Below, piece after piece: positions 39,591-53,012 of a DNA stretch of 64,000 bases. Origin of the DNA: Beaufortia kweichowensis (taxonomy: Eukaryota; Chordata; Actinopteri; Cypriniformes; Gastromyzontidae). The translations under genes and the position numbers were made by a program. Positions within the stretch are counted from its first letter, which is position 1. The number at the start of each line of letters is the position of its first letter. The notes under the pieces were generated by a model. That model worked only from the letters and a program-made list of their open reading frames with translations. It did no database searches and was not told where the DNA came from. The stretch is taken from contig CM032815.1 of the NCBI GenBank assembly GCA_019155185.1, positions 12,007,274 through 12,071,273 on the forward strand, given 5' to 3'.

Positions 39591-40329
39591 ATGGACGATG
39601 GACAGTGCTACTACAATGAAACCATAGCCTTTTTTTATAACAAGAGTGGGAAGTTTCTTGCCACAGAATGGAATACAGTAAGCAAGCTAGTTATGGGACT
39701 TGGGATTACAGTATGTATTTTTATTATGCTGGCCAACTTGCTCGTGATGGTGGCCATCTACAAAAACCGTCGATTTCATTTTCCAATCTACTACCTAATG
39801 GCTAACCTAGCGGCCGCGGACTTCTTCGCGGGACTTGCCTACTTCTACTTGATGTTTAACACGGGACCCAATACAAGAAGGCTGACGGTCAGCACGTGGT
39901 TGTTGCGCCAGGGCCTTATCGATACAAGCCTAACGGCCTCAGTCGCTAACTTGCTAGCCATAGCCATCGAGCGTCACATCACTGTGTTCCGCATGCAGCT
40001 CCACACCCGCATGAGTAATCGGCGAGTAGTTGTAGTCATTGTAATCATCTGGACCATGTCTATAATAATGGGGGCCATACCGAGCGTGGGCTGGAACTGC
40101 ATCTGTGCCATTGAGACCTGTTCCAACATGGCACCTCTCTACAGTAACTCCTACCTGGGCTTCTGGGTGATCTTTAACCTGCTTACATTCGTGGTGATGG
40201 TTGTTCTTTATGCCCATATATTCATGTACGTACGCCAGAGGACCATGAGGATGTCGCGGCACAGCTCGGGTCAACGGCGCAACAGAGACACTATGATGAG
40301 CTTGCTGAAGACTGTCGTGATTGTGTTGG
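39591..40329 (+). CDS. lpar1: lpar1 coding exon 1 (N-terminus to TM6)
   Basis: This exon encodes residues 1-246 and the first base of codon 247. The acceptor is tttttgcag ending at 39573, so the exon begins at 39574 with 17 nt of 5' UTR. An in-frame TAA at 39579-39581 forces initiation at the ATG at 39591 for that splice form; its context caggATGg is good. The donor is TTGG|GTAAGT after 40329 (phase 1). A second AG ends at 39589, immediately before the G that precedes the ATG, and could act as an alternative acceptor. Confidence 0.95.
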
Positions 40330-43300
40330 GTAAGTTTCACTTCGCTTGCTAGCATTGAGCTATATCATTAACCAAACTTTAATAGCAAAATAAGCAATAT
40401 GGTTCTAGTCCGAATGACTCTGTATCTTTCTTTGGGGGTAGAAGGTTAAACAGGTTGGTCCTAGATGACCACAACATCTACTGTTGTGAAGAGGCATTCT
40501 TGCAGTTTCTTTTATATACAGATGTTATATTCTACTTCATTAAAAGAGTGCAATCATAAGCAGATGGTCCAGAGCCACAATGACTTGTTCAACAAACTAT
40601 CCCAGCTAACATTTAATTATATTTAAAAATGCTGGGAAAGCTCCTAAAGGTCAATTCTCTTGTCAACCACATCATTTTGAAAACAACACATGAAACAACA
40701 ATACATTCTAGCTGGTGTACAACAAGGGTCGACCCTGCGGTACAACAAATAATATTAGTGTCATGGAGCCAAAGTGTAGATACTCTTGAGAATGTGTCCT
40801 TTCACGATCTCTTCTGGAAATTTGCTCTGGGGGTTAATTTATTTTCTCGATTAGCTGTTTTGGTGAGATTCCATGTCTTTCCTGTTGGGGGTAAATCCTG
40901 ATTACGAACAGAAATGATGTACTAGTTTATCCACGCTACAATATGGGCGGCAGATTTGTACTGTGTGTAAAATCAAGAAATACCTAAATGGCATGCAGTA
41001 TGTTACCCCTCTCTCCATTGTGCTAACTTTGAGATGACGAACAATGTAGCCCTTGAGAGGTCTACAGCTGAGTGCCCGTCATAGTGGTCTTGTGGCCAGT
41101 TCCAACGTTTGCCATGCACTGCATCAGTGTCATGCCTCGCTGGCTCCCCCACTGAAGTCTGGCTCGGAAAAAAGGAACTAGTCACTGTGCAGAATCCTGC
41201 TACACCAGCGCTGTGCAGGAAACAGTACGGTTGTTGTTTGAATCGGGCAGAGCTTGTCTTACATCTTGGGGAGAATGGTGAGCGAGGGCCTGAATGAAAG
41301 CCTGGTTTGTAGACTGTGACCTCACATTGGAGAATAGAGAGGTGGAGAACCATACTGGCATTTGAATGAAAGTGTTTGTCAATGTTGAAAGTAGTTACAT
41401 TTGATAGAACTGGAACTTGATAAATGAAATATCAAAAGGGTCCATCATTCTCTCCTATGTCCTATAGTTCCTATAGACATCCGTATTTGTGTTTTAGATT
41501 ACAGATTATGGTCCATTTAAAGTAACTACTTCCCCTCATTGTCTGTTTGTCTGTAACTTATGTCAACTTTTTATGTAGTGTTACAACCCTGTGATAGTTT
41601 AGGGTGTAAGAAGTTTTAACCTGATAACTGTCACAGCTGAAATTGGGTATACACATGGTAATGCATCTGAACTACAATTTTTTTAATATTTATTTTTGTA
41701 TTCATTTTAATTAATATTATTAATAATTTTATTAATAATAAATTCATTTTAATTAATATTTTTAAATATTTTTTTATTTAGTTTTTATGTAGTTTTTTAA
41801 ATTACAGTAACAGGAACTTTTATTTTTGTTTGTTTATTGTTATGAAAATCTGTCAAATATTTCGTCTGTCAAATTTTCGTCTTGAGTCTTATACTTTGAT
41901 GAAAATTCAACTATGAAATATTGTAATATAAGTGATATTATTATATAGTGATAAATTCAACTATGAAATATTAAAGTGAATAGGGAAATAACATACAGTA
42001 GATGTTCCTCTTGAGGAACGGTGACAGTTAACAGGTTAATTTTTAGGGTGCCCTGTCAAAATTGTGTAAATCCTAATAGCAGTGCTTGTCTGTGCATGTT
42101 GTTTTTATGAAGGACTCAAAATAAAATCATTGCGCTAACCAATGACACACTGTGTTACAAATAACTTCCACAACCTAAAATGATATCATTTGTTACTTGT
42201 CAAAAACATGACTCATTCATTGTTGAGAGTTACTCAAGGGCGTATGAAGTATAATGGAATAACAGTGAAAGGGATGATGAGATCATTGAATTATTTTCCA
42301 TTCCACTCATCAGGAAGAGATATCCACGCTTATTATGCATGACAAGATGTTTTATTCCAAATACGTTTTTGTTAAGCTTGGCTTTATTCTCCTCTGAGTG
42401 TTGTTTGCCTTTTCAGCATGAAACTCGTAACCTCAGTTACAGATCATTTTAGTGAAAAGCAGGAATTAGCAACACAATATTTCTGTTTTTAGCTTCTTGA
42501 AGGCATTAACCCAATGGAAAAATAAAAGTATAGAATGTGATTTGATAGGAATTGATTTTCTAACATGTGGGCATCTTTTAATAGAGGGTTAAAAACCACC
42601 TGTTGAACACTATCTAATGGCTTTCAAAGTAAAAAAAAAAAACTACAGGTCCTTGACATCACCGTGTGAGCACAATGATCGATTTGAAAGGAATTCTCAT
42701 TATAGTCAAAAGTTCCCATAAGTTCTCACAGTAAACATTCAGAGTGAAATCTCATCTGGACTGAATGTGCCGAATCCAGAGAAAGTCCACAGGAAATGCT
42801 GTCTGAACAGGGAGGGCAGAAAAATGAGCATCCGTCTGCCAAATCCTTCAGTCCCAGATCTGCAGTTAACTATGCAAAGTATGCGCTAAGCACTTCCACA
42901 GGTGTGACCGGCTTGCTGAGTTCCCATCACCCCCTGCTAAAAGCAGCATATTTCTGACCACAGACATTTGGCCGTATATGTTGTCAGTTTTGTCAAGACA
43001 TCCGCATGTGTTTTTTTAGGGATTCTGCTGGTGTGTGCATAATATCTCAACATTAAGGATGATGTTTGTTGAGAGCGCTTATATCAGATGAGTCAGGGTT
43101 TGTCATGTGGTAGTACAGAATAATATTAGTAGATAACAAGAGATAGTGGTTTCATTACCACATCCTGCAGGTTTCATGTCCCTCATCAATAAAAAAAATC
43201 ATGCTTTGAATTCATGCAGTCTGAAATTGCTGATGTCAAATGCACAAAATTATTTTCACATGACCTGCCCATACAGCAAAATAAAATGCCTACTTTCACA

Positions 43301-46300
43301 TAATTGCAATGACTTGCGAAGACCAACCGAGTAGGCGAATGTGCAAGTACATGGCTGTCAATCACAGAAGTGGGCGGTTACATTGAAATCTTGAAAGGGA
43401 AACGCACAAAACAGATGTGATCAGTCAAAGGATGAGAAACAGGGTGGAAAAAAGGTCTTAAGGCTACATTTTTAAAGGCATAATAGGTTTTTACAGTATA
43501 ACATAAAAATCTAATCCATCGTTTCGTTTAGATGTAAAACATTCTATGGGTCAAGCAAAAGCACATTACACAAACTTTTTTTGGCCCTGTACCTGAAGTC
43601 CTGTGCAGGACTTTTCGAATCACCCCAGTTGTTGTGCCAGATGGTGTTAATGGGTCTTTTTTGTGGAAGTAATAAATTGAAATGTTGCTCTAAGATGAAG
43701 CAAAGCTTTGATTTGCTGCCAATTTAAAAGCTTACTCGGCTTAAATGCAGAGCAAAGCGGGATAGAGGGTTTTATAGGCCTATTTGTACCTAACCAATAT
43801 CCTTATGAGGTGATGCCTTTTCATAGAATGTACATTATATGACAATATTACACTGGTACTGAAGAAATGATAAATCTATATGATAAAACTGTCCTTTTTC
43901 TATGTAAGTGAAGAATGGGCTTATAATAATAAAACTAATAAAATGATTAAAAAAACTATTATTATTATTATTACTATTACTATTATTATTATTATTAAAC
44001 ACTCCAACCATCTGCAATTGATTGTTAGTTTGAACCAAAATGATTCAGTTGTTTGCTCCATATTTTTACTATACAAACAAACAGCTACGTTAAACACACA
44101 AAAAATTTACACAATAAATGACACATTTGAATCAGACGATAGAACGAATTGTTACGGTCCAACTAACAGTCACTGTGGCTTGACCACTACTAATGTTTAC
44201 AGTCATAGACTTTCAGAGATTCTGAACAATTACTTAAACATATCGGGAACTCTGTGATATCAAATCTGTGATATATAGGAGGAATGCTTATCCTGAATGC
44301 ACACATTATAAATACATTTATCATTCAAACTAATTACAATTACATAATACACGATTTCGGGATATGGCACATCCAATTATTTTATCTAGCCGTTAGCTGA
44401 TATGTGAAGGGAGGTATCATGTCAGGATAATGCCATTTTCAGTTTCTCCCTAAAGACCTTTATGAAATCATACTTGTGTTTCTAACATTAAGTTGCTGTT
44501 TAACTACTTTTAAATTATATCAGAAACCAAAGAAATTAGATTATATAAATATTAGTTAGCAAATGTTGTAAATGCATCCATTTGAGAACATTACATTAGC
44601 ATGCTATGTGGAAAGTGGGTAGTTGTCCTAGATTCTCTTAGTATTACACTTTTGAAGCAATAAAATTAAAATCCTGTAATTTTTTATTTATGTGTTCCCA
44701 AACTCGTATTATGTTGCTATATTGCCTGTTTTTAACAAAATGTTTCCTATACAAACCATACCAATTATAAAAAAGTGCTATAGAAATAAACTTAAGATAT
44801 TTTACACAAACTAAGACCATAGCTATAGAATAGCCTTGTGTGAGGAAAATGTTACTTTTTAACATCAGTATCAGCTATCAGTAACTTTTAGTTTCTTAGA
44901 TTCCTTTCCTATTCAGAAACAACTAAATTCTCACTAACCTCTGTTTCAAATTAACTTTCTGAGCTGTTTATATGAAATAGGTTCACAGTGGTGCATTCAT
45001 TCTCACAGCTTCGTCTGAAGCCACAACATGGTGCTTGTTATGAAGATGAAGAAGACGAAACATCTTTTTTTCAATGATATTTAAAAATTAGATTTGTTAT
45101 TTTCAGGAGAAGAGCATATGTGGTGTGGCATCAAGTTTAAGAATTAAACAAACAGGCTTTTGAGTACAGGAACATTTATGGAGGAAATAAAATCCTTTTA
45201 TTTGACTTTTAAGTGCCAAAATCTCTCATTTTTAAAAGAAAGGTCCAGTCTCTAGTGAGCTTGTTCAGCGAGAGCAAAACATGTGGCAGAGCCGTACTGG
45301 AAACAGCTTGGTGGAGTTTATCTAACTCCTGAGAGTATCCACATAACTTTCTAGTGATGTAAACCAGTCAAGAGCAGCTGTGTTTGACTAAAAGAAGAGC
45401 AGAACTCCTACAAAATCCATTTGTGCCTCGCAAAATATCACTTATAGCCACAATTTGTCTTTTTTTCGTTGTTTGTTGTATTGTTTGTTACAACAGTTTA
45501 AAAAAGGATATGTTATTTATTAACACATTTTTTTTGTTATGCTGTTTAACACATTATGTCTCATTTTGTGTTGATTTTGTGTTAAGTAAATAAATGGGAC
45601 AACACATGTTGAGTTGAAAGTAACACAAAATGTGTTGTCCTTAACTAGACACACCTTGTGTTATTTTAAACACAACCGTTTTTATAGTAAACATACACAG
45701 TATGAGTAAAATAGTCCATCTGTATTTAACCTAAAAACTGTCACTGCACATATTGAGCATACACAAGAAAATGATATACTTTTTTTTTAAACTACCATTA
45801 ACACAAACATTTGTTTTATTAATTTTTTTAGTTAATGTTTTCTGTTTCATTGTTATATAGTCTGACATAATTATGTGATATTTATCACACAGAATAGAGA
45901 AATAACTCAAGTGTTCCATATGTGGAACAGTGACAGTTAACAGGTTAAACTAATTAGAATTTGATTATTTATACTTTATGGTATTAAAATAAATGTTAAA
46001 TATAACATTTCCTAAAAGAAACTTTTACTGAGCCTTTCTTGGTTCATTCTTGGATTGATAAATTTTTTCACACTGAACACAATAAAGTGACGTGAATGTG
46101 AGACACGATGACACGCAGAATTAAAATCAATAGATCCCTATAAAGCCCTTCAATCTGTGCATGGTGTGTACTTGTGTACTTTTCTTCCCCCATTTTTGAG
46201 GCTTTTACATCACCTATTCAACAGCATATCTCTTTTTTATAGTGTATAATTATGCTAACTACCTTTTGGATTAGCCTTTGTTTCAGCTCTAATGCTTTAA

Positions 46301-46747
46301 AATGCTGCCTATGTGGGCAGCTCACTAGTTGAAGAATAAAAAATGCTCTTTAAACCTATTACTATGTGGTCATTTTGCTGACAGTACAGAAAAATTTTCC
46401 ACCAACACACCTTAAATACTAATAAATTTCCTCTCATTTCTTCAGGCGCCTTCATTGTGTGCTGGACGCCAGGTTTGGTGCTTCTCTTGCTGGACGTGGT
46501 GTGTCCTGGATGCAATGTCCTGACCTATGAGAAATTTTTCCTGCTTTTAGCAGAATTCAACTCTGCCATGAACCCCATCATATACTCCTACCGGGACAAA
46601 GAGATGAGCGTCACATTCAAACAGATCCTGTGCTGTCAACGACAGGAGAATGTAAATGGTACAGCAGAGGGTTCAGACCGGTCTGCATCCTCCATCAATC
46701 ATACCGTCCTAAGCGGAGCTCACCATAATGACCATTCAGTGGTCTGA
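39591..46747 (+). CDS. lpar1: lpar1, lysophosphatidic acid receptor 1 (spliced CDS, two exons)
   Basis: The spliced CDS is 39591-40329 joined to 46446-46747 and gives 346 aa. It is a class A GPCR of the EDG/LPA family that senses extracellular lysophosphatidic acid at the plasma membrane and, by family knowledge, couples to Gi, Gq and G12/13. Visible features: N-glycosylation sites at N9 and N17; TM1 from about residue 33; the LPA-contacting pair R106/Q107 in TM3 (human R124/Q125); ERH at 127-129 in place of DRY; NPIIY in TM7; a CC palmitoylation site after helix 8; and a C-terminal SVV PDZ ligand. Alignment to human LPAR1 from memory needs no internal gap. The 18-residue difference (346 versus 364) is the N-terminal extension missing here. 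The single coding intron falls in TM6, as in LPAR1-3. LPAR2 and LPAR3 fit less well over the N-terminus and tail. Confidence 0.96.
41616..42039 (+). mobile_element. TTAA-bounded MITE, copy 5 (longest), in lpar1 intron
   Basis: TTAACCTGATAACTGTCAC and GTGACAGTTAACAGGTTAA match at 18 of 19 positions as inverted repeats. Before the right end is GTTCCTCTTGAGGAAC. The interior carries a local AATTAATATT duplication. Confidence 0.85.
43956..43998. repeat. (ATT)n microsatellite in lpar1 intron
   Basis: Tandem ATT/ACT trinucleotides. The rest of the 40330-46445 intron shows no exon. An open frame at 43880-44257 is driven by this repeat. Confidence 0.8.
45480..45690. mobile_element. AACACA/TGTGTT-rich MITE in lpar1 intron
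   Basis: Repeated ACACAACATGTGTTG-like motifs on both strands (AACACATTTT, ACAACACATGTTGAG, CACAAAATGTGTTGTCC) match the subterminal repeats of the element at 31515-33220. Exact ends are not clear. Confidence 0.5.
45726..45948 (+). mobile_element. TTAA-bounded MITE, copy 6 (short), in lpar1 intron
   Basis: TTAACCTAAAAACTGTCAC to GTGACAGTTAACAGGTTAA. Its palindrome has changed to GTTCCATATGTGGAAC, keeping the symmetry with different bases. It is 223 bp long, with an internal deletion. Confidence 0.8.
46446..46747 (+). CDS. lpar1: lpar1 coding exon 2 (TM6 to C-terminus)
   Basis: The acceptor ttcttcag ends at 46445. The first two bases complete Gly247 (G|GC), so the reading frame continues from exon 1. 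The exon encodes the rest of TM6 with the CWTPG motif, extracellular loop 3, TM7 with NPIIYSY, the helix-8/palmitoylation segment ILCCQRQ, and a Ser-rich tail ending HSVV, then TGA. The intron between the two coding exons is 6.1 kb. Confidence 0.96.
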
Positions 46748-49620
46748 GGTTGAACAGGGGCCAGAATCCTCTTAGTTTAAGCAAGAAAGTGACTGTGAAG
46801 GAATTATATCAGCAAAAGACTTATTTTTGTGCTTATGAAGTTTTGTCTTTTAATGATGTTTTTGACATTATATTGAAATATCTATTTAAAAGCTAATCCA
46901 AGAGGGTTTACGTAGCCAGTTTAACACAAACTATATTTGTTCCAATAATGCCTTAAGGCTGGAAAAAGTTACATGAAAATTTAGGCTAGCTATGTTTTTT
47001 TACCAAATTGTTGTAGGTGTTGCATGAATTTTCAGTCTTGTACAGCAGGTTTTGAAATGAAGGATGTAGACAAGTGCCCAGTGAATCTGTCTGGCTAGAA
47101 AGAAATAATGTGCACTTGGGGGACCGCTGGGAAATCATTTTTGATGAACTATGCAAAGTACTTTATTGTCGGCTTGATTTCTTTTTTTGTTGCATAGTTG
47201 AGTTTGCACTGCAGGTTCATCCTATGATGTCACGCTCACCAGAAAAGCAAATACAATATGTGTAGGGTATGTGGGTCTAATAGACAATATCAAATATTTA
47301 TGAAATAGTCACGATTAAAAATGACATGGGGCAAATTTTGAAGCCCTTATCAAAATTTAAACTCCTATAAAGTCTTTGACATTATGATCACCTAAAAACA
47401 GTACTTTGGTGTGGATAATAAAAGTATAACATGTATAACAATTTTTCTTGATATCACAATTAAGCAATCTACGATCTTGAAGGTTTTTGCATTTTAACAT
47501 ATTGGAAATAACAAAATTTGATTTTACAAAAGTTTACTATGATTGTGTGTAGTAAATCGCATGTTATGCTAGCTTAGCAGGCTAATAGCATACTTTGTTT
47601 ACTAACTGTGATGTAGCTAAATAATAAGGCGTTTTTCAATATTTGTAGCGATGGTTATCTGATGTTATACATGTTAAATATATAATAGAATTGAGAAGAC
47701 ATCCTTTTTTTTTAAATCAAAGACTACATGCTTTGCATCAACAAGCTACATTTTAAAACTGCCATTTGGCTCTCTATCGCCATCTCTGTTTGAAGCATAA
47801 AATTGCAGGTTACTTTAAAAAAAACAATTTATGTCAAATAATGTCAAACTCACAATTCTCAAATATTTATACCCAACAGCTCAAATTACTAATCATTATT
47901 ATAAGATTACATAATGTAAGGAGACAGTTTGAACACAGATTTCTTTGTTTATTTTTATCATGAAAATACAGCTATAAGATTTCAAATCAGGCATATCTGC
48001 GATGACACCCAAAAAAGTTCCTTTATCAAATGCAATTGTTCGTTAGTCAAGGGCGGAGGGGTTAATTTAGATGAGTGCTGGTATTTTGCTCTACAATGAC
48101 CCTTAAACATTTGTGTGAAGCTGGATAGACCTATACCTAAGTAACTTAGGATAATGTTTTTAGACACAAACAAATGATTGTTTAATTTGTTATGTTTTGT
48201 AAAAGGGAACAACACTGTGCCTTAACACGACTTTCTCTTACGCAACTTTCTGGTAACAATGATACGGTCCCTATGTTAACACAAGTGTTACATGTGTGGC
48301 TGTTTGATTTTTGTTTGTTTTCAGGGATGTATAGTCAATCTCTAACACATTTTTTTTCAATGGTTGATCAGGTTCCTTGTGATGACACAAAAAAGTGACT
48401 TATTCAAAATACAGATTATTTTTGGACCCTTTTGTGTGACCACAGAATTGGCTTTTCATTGTAATGACCCAACATATCTTGTGTCATGGCCATAATTCAA
48501 ATAAAATATAATCATGCTAAAATTTCTTATGGTTAAACATGGCAGAAATTAAATTATCGAAGAGTGTCTGTACTTTATATACAAGTGTATGCCGTATGTA
48601 TATAATATGTGTATATATTCATATATGTTAGTAAAAAATGGAACCAAGGTATAACTATTTTAGACCTTTTTGTTGTAAACTTTCTTTTAAAATCTATTGA
48701 ACGTAACATTTTTCTTTTGGCCAAATATCAAACATTTTGCCAAACATGGGAGGGCCGCTATGTTTCAGTGCTCCATACGAAGTTTGGACACCTTTCTTAA
48801 AAATATATTAATATTTTAGATAACAAATGATCAAATCAAAAGGAATGAATTCATAAACTATGCTTACATTGACAGAAATTTTTTTGATATTTTGTCATCT
48901 AATACAACTTCAAGTTTGGTTCTTTGTTGCTTATAAAGGAGGGAAAAACTCTCAGGAAATAATCAGTACGTTTTCTGTTGCAAAATGGGAATTATAGCAA
49001 AAGTACATTATAATTTGAGTTATTGATTAATCTTAAAAACAGCAGTATTATTTTTACTTATAATATTGGTATTTTGTGTAATGAGAGAACTCCCCACTAT
49101 AATGAGACTGAAATTTGAAGACTTGCACTCTGAGATATATGGACGACTTTGGCTGAGATATTATTTTTTTATTATACATATCAGTATTACTAATTGTCAT
49201 AGTAACAGTAAATTCTAACATTGTCCTAAGATTGATGGTGAAAGTATGTGGCTTGGACTTTTCTTCATTTCATGTCATTCTTACAAGGAAAATAACCTAT
49301 AAAACCTCTTGTATTTCGTCATGTTTTGTTATCAAGCACCTAATGGTCTAAGTTTAGTCACACTGTTGTAAAATTACATTTTGTGCTTCAAATCACGGTC
49401 ATTCAAGAAACACAGCTGTGTGTGAAAGGTCCATTGATTCATTCTTGTGCTTCACGATCATTGTGACCATATTCAAATGTTATGCTTTGTTTCACTTGTT
49501 TCCTAATGATGTCTCTGTATTCTGAATTCTTTATTCAGAAATTCTGTATGGTAACATTCACTTAACAATGTCATGCAATAAGTGAACATTTTTAAATAAA
49601 TCTCCATATCCATAAAATTT
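46748..49620 (+). other. lpar1: probable lpar1 3' UTR and downstream flank
   Basis: This AT-rich stretch after the lpar1 stop has no recognisable transposon termini, unlike its surroundings, which fits a long 3' UTR. AATAAA hexamers on the plus strand lie at 47417-47422, 48500-48505 and 49595-49600. I cannot tell which is used. The short ORFs inside look like chance. Confidence 0.45.
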
Positions 49621-51470
49621 TCTATAGTGCATTTTTGAAATATTATAGGACACATGTATTTTAATTGTTATTTAAGGTTCAAATGTTTTTAATAATGATG
49701 ATCTTAGTAGAATGCACATATTGACAATTATTTTGCAAATACAAAAAATGTGTAAATTACACCATAATGGTATCACTCACCATTTTTTTTTTCACTTTTC
49801 CTGGTAGGAAATGCTCGTCCTGAGAAAGCCGATGAGTGATTTATGCATTATAATGCATCTCGTTTTAGCCAGCCATAAGAAACATGTCTTAAATTTGTTC
49901 AACAATAGTGAAAATGTCTGGTATGTGAAAGAGATTCCACAGGACAATTGGGCTACAGTTTTACTTGCAGATAGCCAAGTTTATAAACTGGTGCAGCTGG
50001 GATTGGAATTCTTTTGTGTTTATGTTACTCTTAAGTGATTTCTGATATCGGGCATGGAGTATTTCAAACAACTTTGGTGAAGTTTTGACAGAGAACAGCA
50101 TTTATCAGCAATATGAACACCAGATACTATTGTGTAGCTACACTCCTGCAGTAAATCAAAATACTGTAGCTGATCAAAATATCCATTGCTCTCATCCCAA
50201 AACTAACTTTACAATCATAAAACTTTAAATGTGGACAAAAGTATGTGGCTGGATGTATAATGTGGTCCCTTTTGAGTTATTCAATAAGTTGTTACTACAA
50301 GATGCAAGAAAGTATCCAAAAACTACAATTTTTTGAGCACAGCTATTCCAGGTTTTTCCAAAATAAGTCTAAAATGGGAACAGTCGAACTACTGTCCACT
50401 TTCCAGGTTTTTAACACTCCACCCTTTTACTCCAAGACCCTGTTTCAGACCCTGAGAAAACATGTTGTGGCATTATGAAGTGAAATGAATAAAATAACGG
50501 AAATGCTGGACAGGAGAGATGTTCCACACTGAACAAACTAAAATGCTTCAATGAGCCCTTTTGTGCATTAAGGTTCAAATAAAAAAATATTTGTTTAGGC
50601 ACAGTGAGCCATCCCTAATTTACTGTGAAATAAACCTAAATCTAAAACATGCTGTTTATTCAAACATATTGTATGTTTATATTAAAACAACTCAATAGTT
50701 TAATTATATTCCACAAATGTATATAAAATCAAAAAATATAATCTTTCTTCACAGATTTTTCTTCATGCCCATTTTTCAGCTTTCTCTTTCCTTTCTTCCA
50801 TCTCTGCCCACATGAAAAAATACTATAGTATACTTTAGTATTTATACTGTAGTGAACTGTGCTGTAATTTAGTATGTTATATCAAAAATATATTTTTCTT
50901 CTCCTGACATTTGGATATTTACAATTGAAAGTTTGTTCTATACTGTACTGAGAACAGCATGTTTTATTTTCCTCCAAATGTTTTGTGAGGTCATCAGGAA
51001 CTTTGCGTTTTCCCAACGTTACGTAACAAGGGTCAGGGACAGTGTCCTGAAATTCACCGAGGCCTAAATTTACTCCCTCGGTTGTGTTGTGGCCCCTGTG
51101 TCACTTGTTTTTCCTGGCCTGGTGGTATGACGTCTGTGGTCTGCTTTGCTTATTTGTTGTGGTTTCCATAACAGTATAAAAAATGATGGCAAATACGACG
51201 TATTCCTATGTAATTACCTGATATGGCCTAACATTCATAGATGAGAAATTGTCCCACACACGACGAAAGTAAATCCTATATCTTCTCGTTTCATTAAATG
51301 CCAGCGTGATTTAATACCGTCTCCTTAATAAGTTCCTGTTTTTAAAGCTTAGAGCAAAAACTGGCTTAAATTCAGAGATCTAGGTAATGTAGTAAATGAC
51401 TGTTCTATGAGCTAATGTGCTACAGATGCTGTGATATGACACTGCCACCTACCTGTGACTTCATGCAAGT
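49621..51470. other. lpar1-musk intergenic, no gene seen
   Basis: AT-rich; no exon or repeat terminus recognised. Open frames at 49811-50038 and 50245-50478 have no domain. Confidence 0.4.
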
Positions 51471-51854
51471 GTAATGCTGCGTTCCAGACAACTCGGATTT
51501 CGGTCCGACCTCCGACCTCGTTTCCTTCCAGTCAGTCACTGCACATTAAAGAGCGCCAAAACTATATTGTTTGATTAGTTTAATACAACTTTAAGAAGAG
51601 ACTTTGCTCACGTCCTTCGTGCAGTAGAAAACTTTTGTTTTGAAAAGTTAGTTTTTTCATGTTTTCACATGAACACGTAAACTCACTGTAAGCATCTTGG
51701 GCGTGACGTCAAATGGTCCACCTGAGGTCGGGTTTCGGAGTTGATCGATCTGCCCCGAGTTCAAAGTCCGACTTCGAGTGACGTTCCAGACCTTTACTTA
51801 CGTGTTTGATGTGGGGAGTATCCGAAATCCGAGTTGTCTGGAATTCAGCATTAC
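51471..51854. mobile_element. MITE with long GTAATGCTGCGTTCCAGACA inverted termini
   Basis: The left GTAATGCTGCGTTCCAGACA ACTCGGATTTCGG and the right CCGAAATCCGAGTTGTCTGG AATTCAGCATTAC pair over about 33 bp with two mismatches. The interior is GC-rich with further pairing arms (CCGACCTCGT/CCTGAGGTCGG). It is non-coding. Confidence 0.85.
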
Positions 51855-52761
51855 ATTCTCACATTTAAACACATTTTGGCTACTCATATTTGACATTTTG
51901 AGTCTGAAACTTTTTTAGAGGCAACATACTTTCTGTGAATTAAAATGCATAAACCAGAAGCAATAATGCCCGATAAATGATATGGCCTTAATGTCAGTTT
52001 TCCAGACTATAAAAAAATCATGCTTTAAAAATAGAAAATGCTTTAAAACCTTGAGACAGACATCACATGGTTATCTAAACCAAAAAATATTTGCATCTGA
52101 GCTATCAGTATGGTGAAAACTATTGGTTTTTATGATGGTATGGTTGATCTTTGCACAGAATTGCCCATTTCTAATTCTAAAGGTATATGTCATCAATAGC
52201 CTTATGAGCCCCACACGTCTGAGCTTAATTCATAAGGTATTTTTATTTTATTTTTCAAGTAATGGACAAGAGAAATCTAATAAAAAAATTAATATTAAAA
52301 TTAGTTAATATTTTTTTTAATAATTGATGTTTTTTATTTCAAATATAGATGCAGCAAACATTCCTACAGATAATGTGATCACTATATACACAGAGCTGAT
52401 CGATTACATAATATTAACAACACAACAATAACACAAAAAATATCAAACTGTGTTTATAAGATTTCTTCCTGAAATCAGAAGTTTTGTAATTAGCTGTTAT
52501 GTTATGTGTCAAACGTCAATTTACTGATGTGGCATGATTTGAAATATTGACAAATATTGTGTTTTTATTAAAGCAATCTTTTCTGAAATATTGTTTTTTC
52601 TGGCTTCTATTTAAATCGGGTATAAACAATGCATAAACTGGAATAGAAATAGTGAATAAATAAATGACTAACTATTCAACATAAAACATTAAAGTGATGA
52701 CGTGCCGCTTTCAAAAATGCTATTGTACTTAAATTTCAAAACCATAATGACATTATCTTGC

Positions 52762-53012
52762 TTAAAGGGATAGTTCACCTAAAAATAAAAATTATGTCAT
52801 AATTTTGTCACCCTTATGTCATTCCATTACTGGCACCTATTGACTTCCATTGTACCTTGTGTCACTATGAAAGTGAATGGGTGCCGGTTACTTGCGTTTT
52901 GCAAAATATTTTATTCTGTGTTCTGCTGAAGCATGAGTCATATAGGTTTGACATGACATGAGGGTGAGTGAATAATAAAATATTTTTATTTCCGGGTGAA
53001 CTATCCCTTTAA
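52762..53012. mobile_element. cyprinid-type MITE (TTAAAGGGATAGTTCACC ends)
   Basis: Left TTAAAGGGATAGTTCACC and right GGTGAACTATCCCTTTAA are perfect 18-bp inverted repeats. The interior has the typical GACTTCCATTGTACC/AGTGAATGGGTGCC core and ATGAGGGTGAGTGAAT near the right end. It lies 0.5 kb from the 3' end of musk. Confidence 0.9.

Noticed and set aside
39954..40355. 133-codon open frame antisense to lpar1
   Set aside because: Shadow of the well-supported lpar1 exon on the other strand.
43880..44257. 125-codon open frame in the lpar1 intron
   Set aside because: Its isoleucine run comes from the (ATT)n microsatellite and nothing else supports coding.
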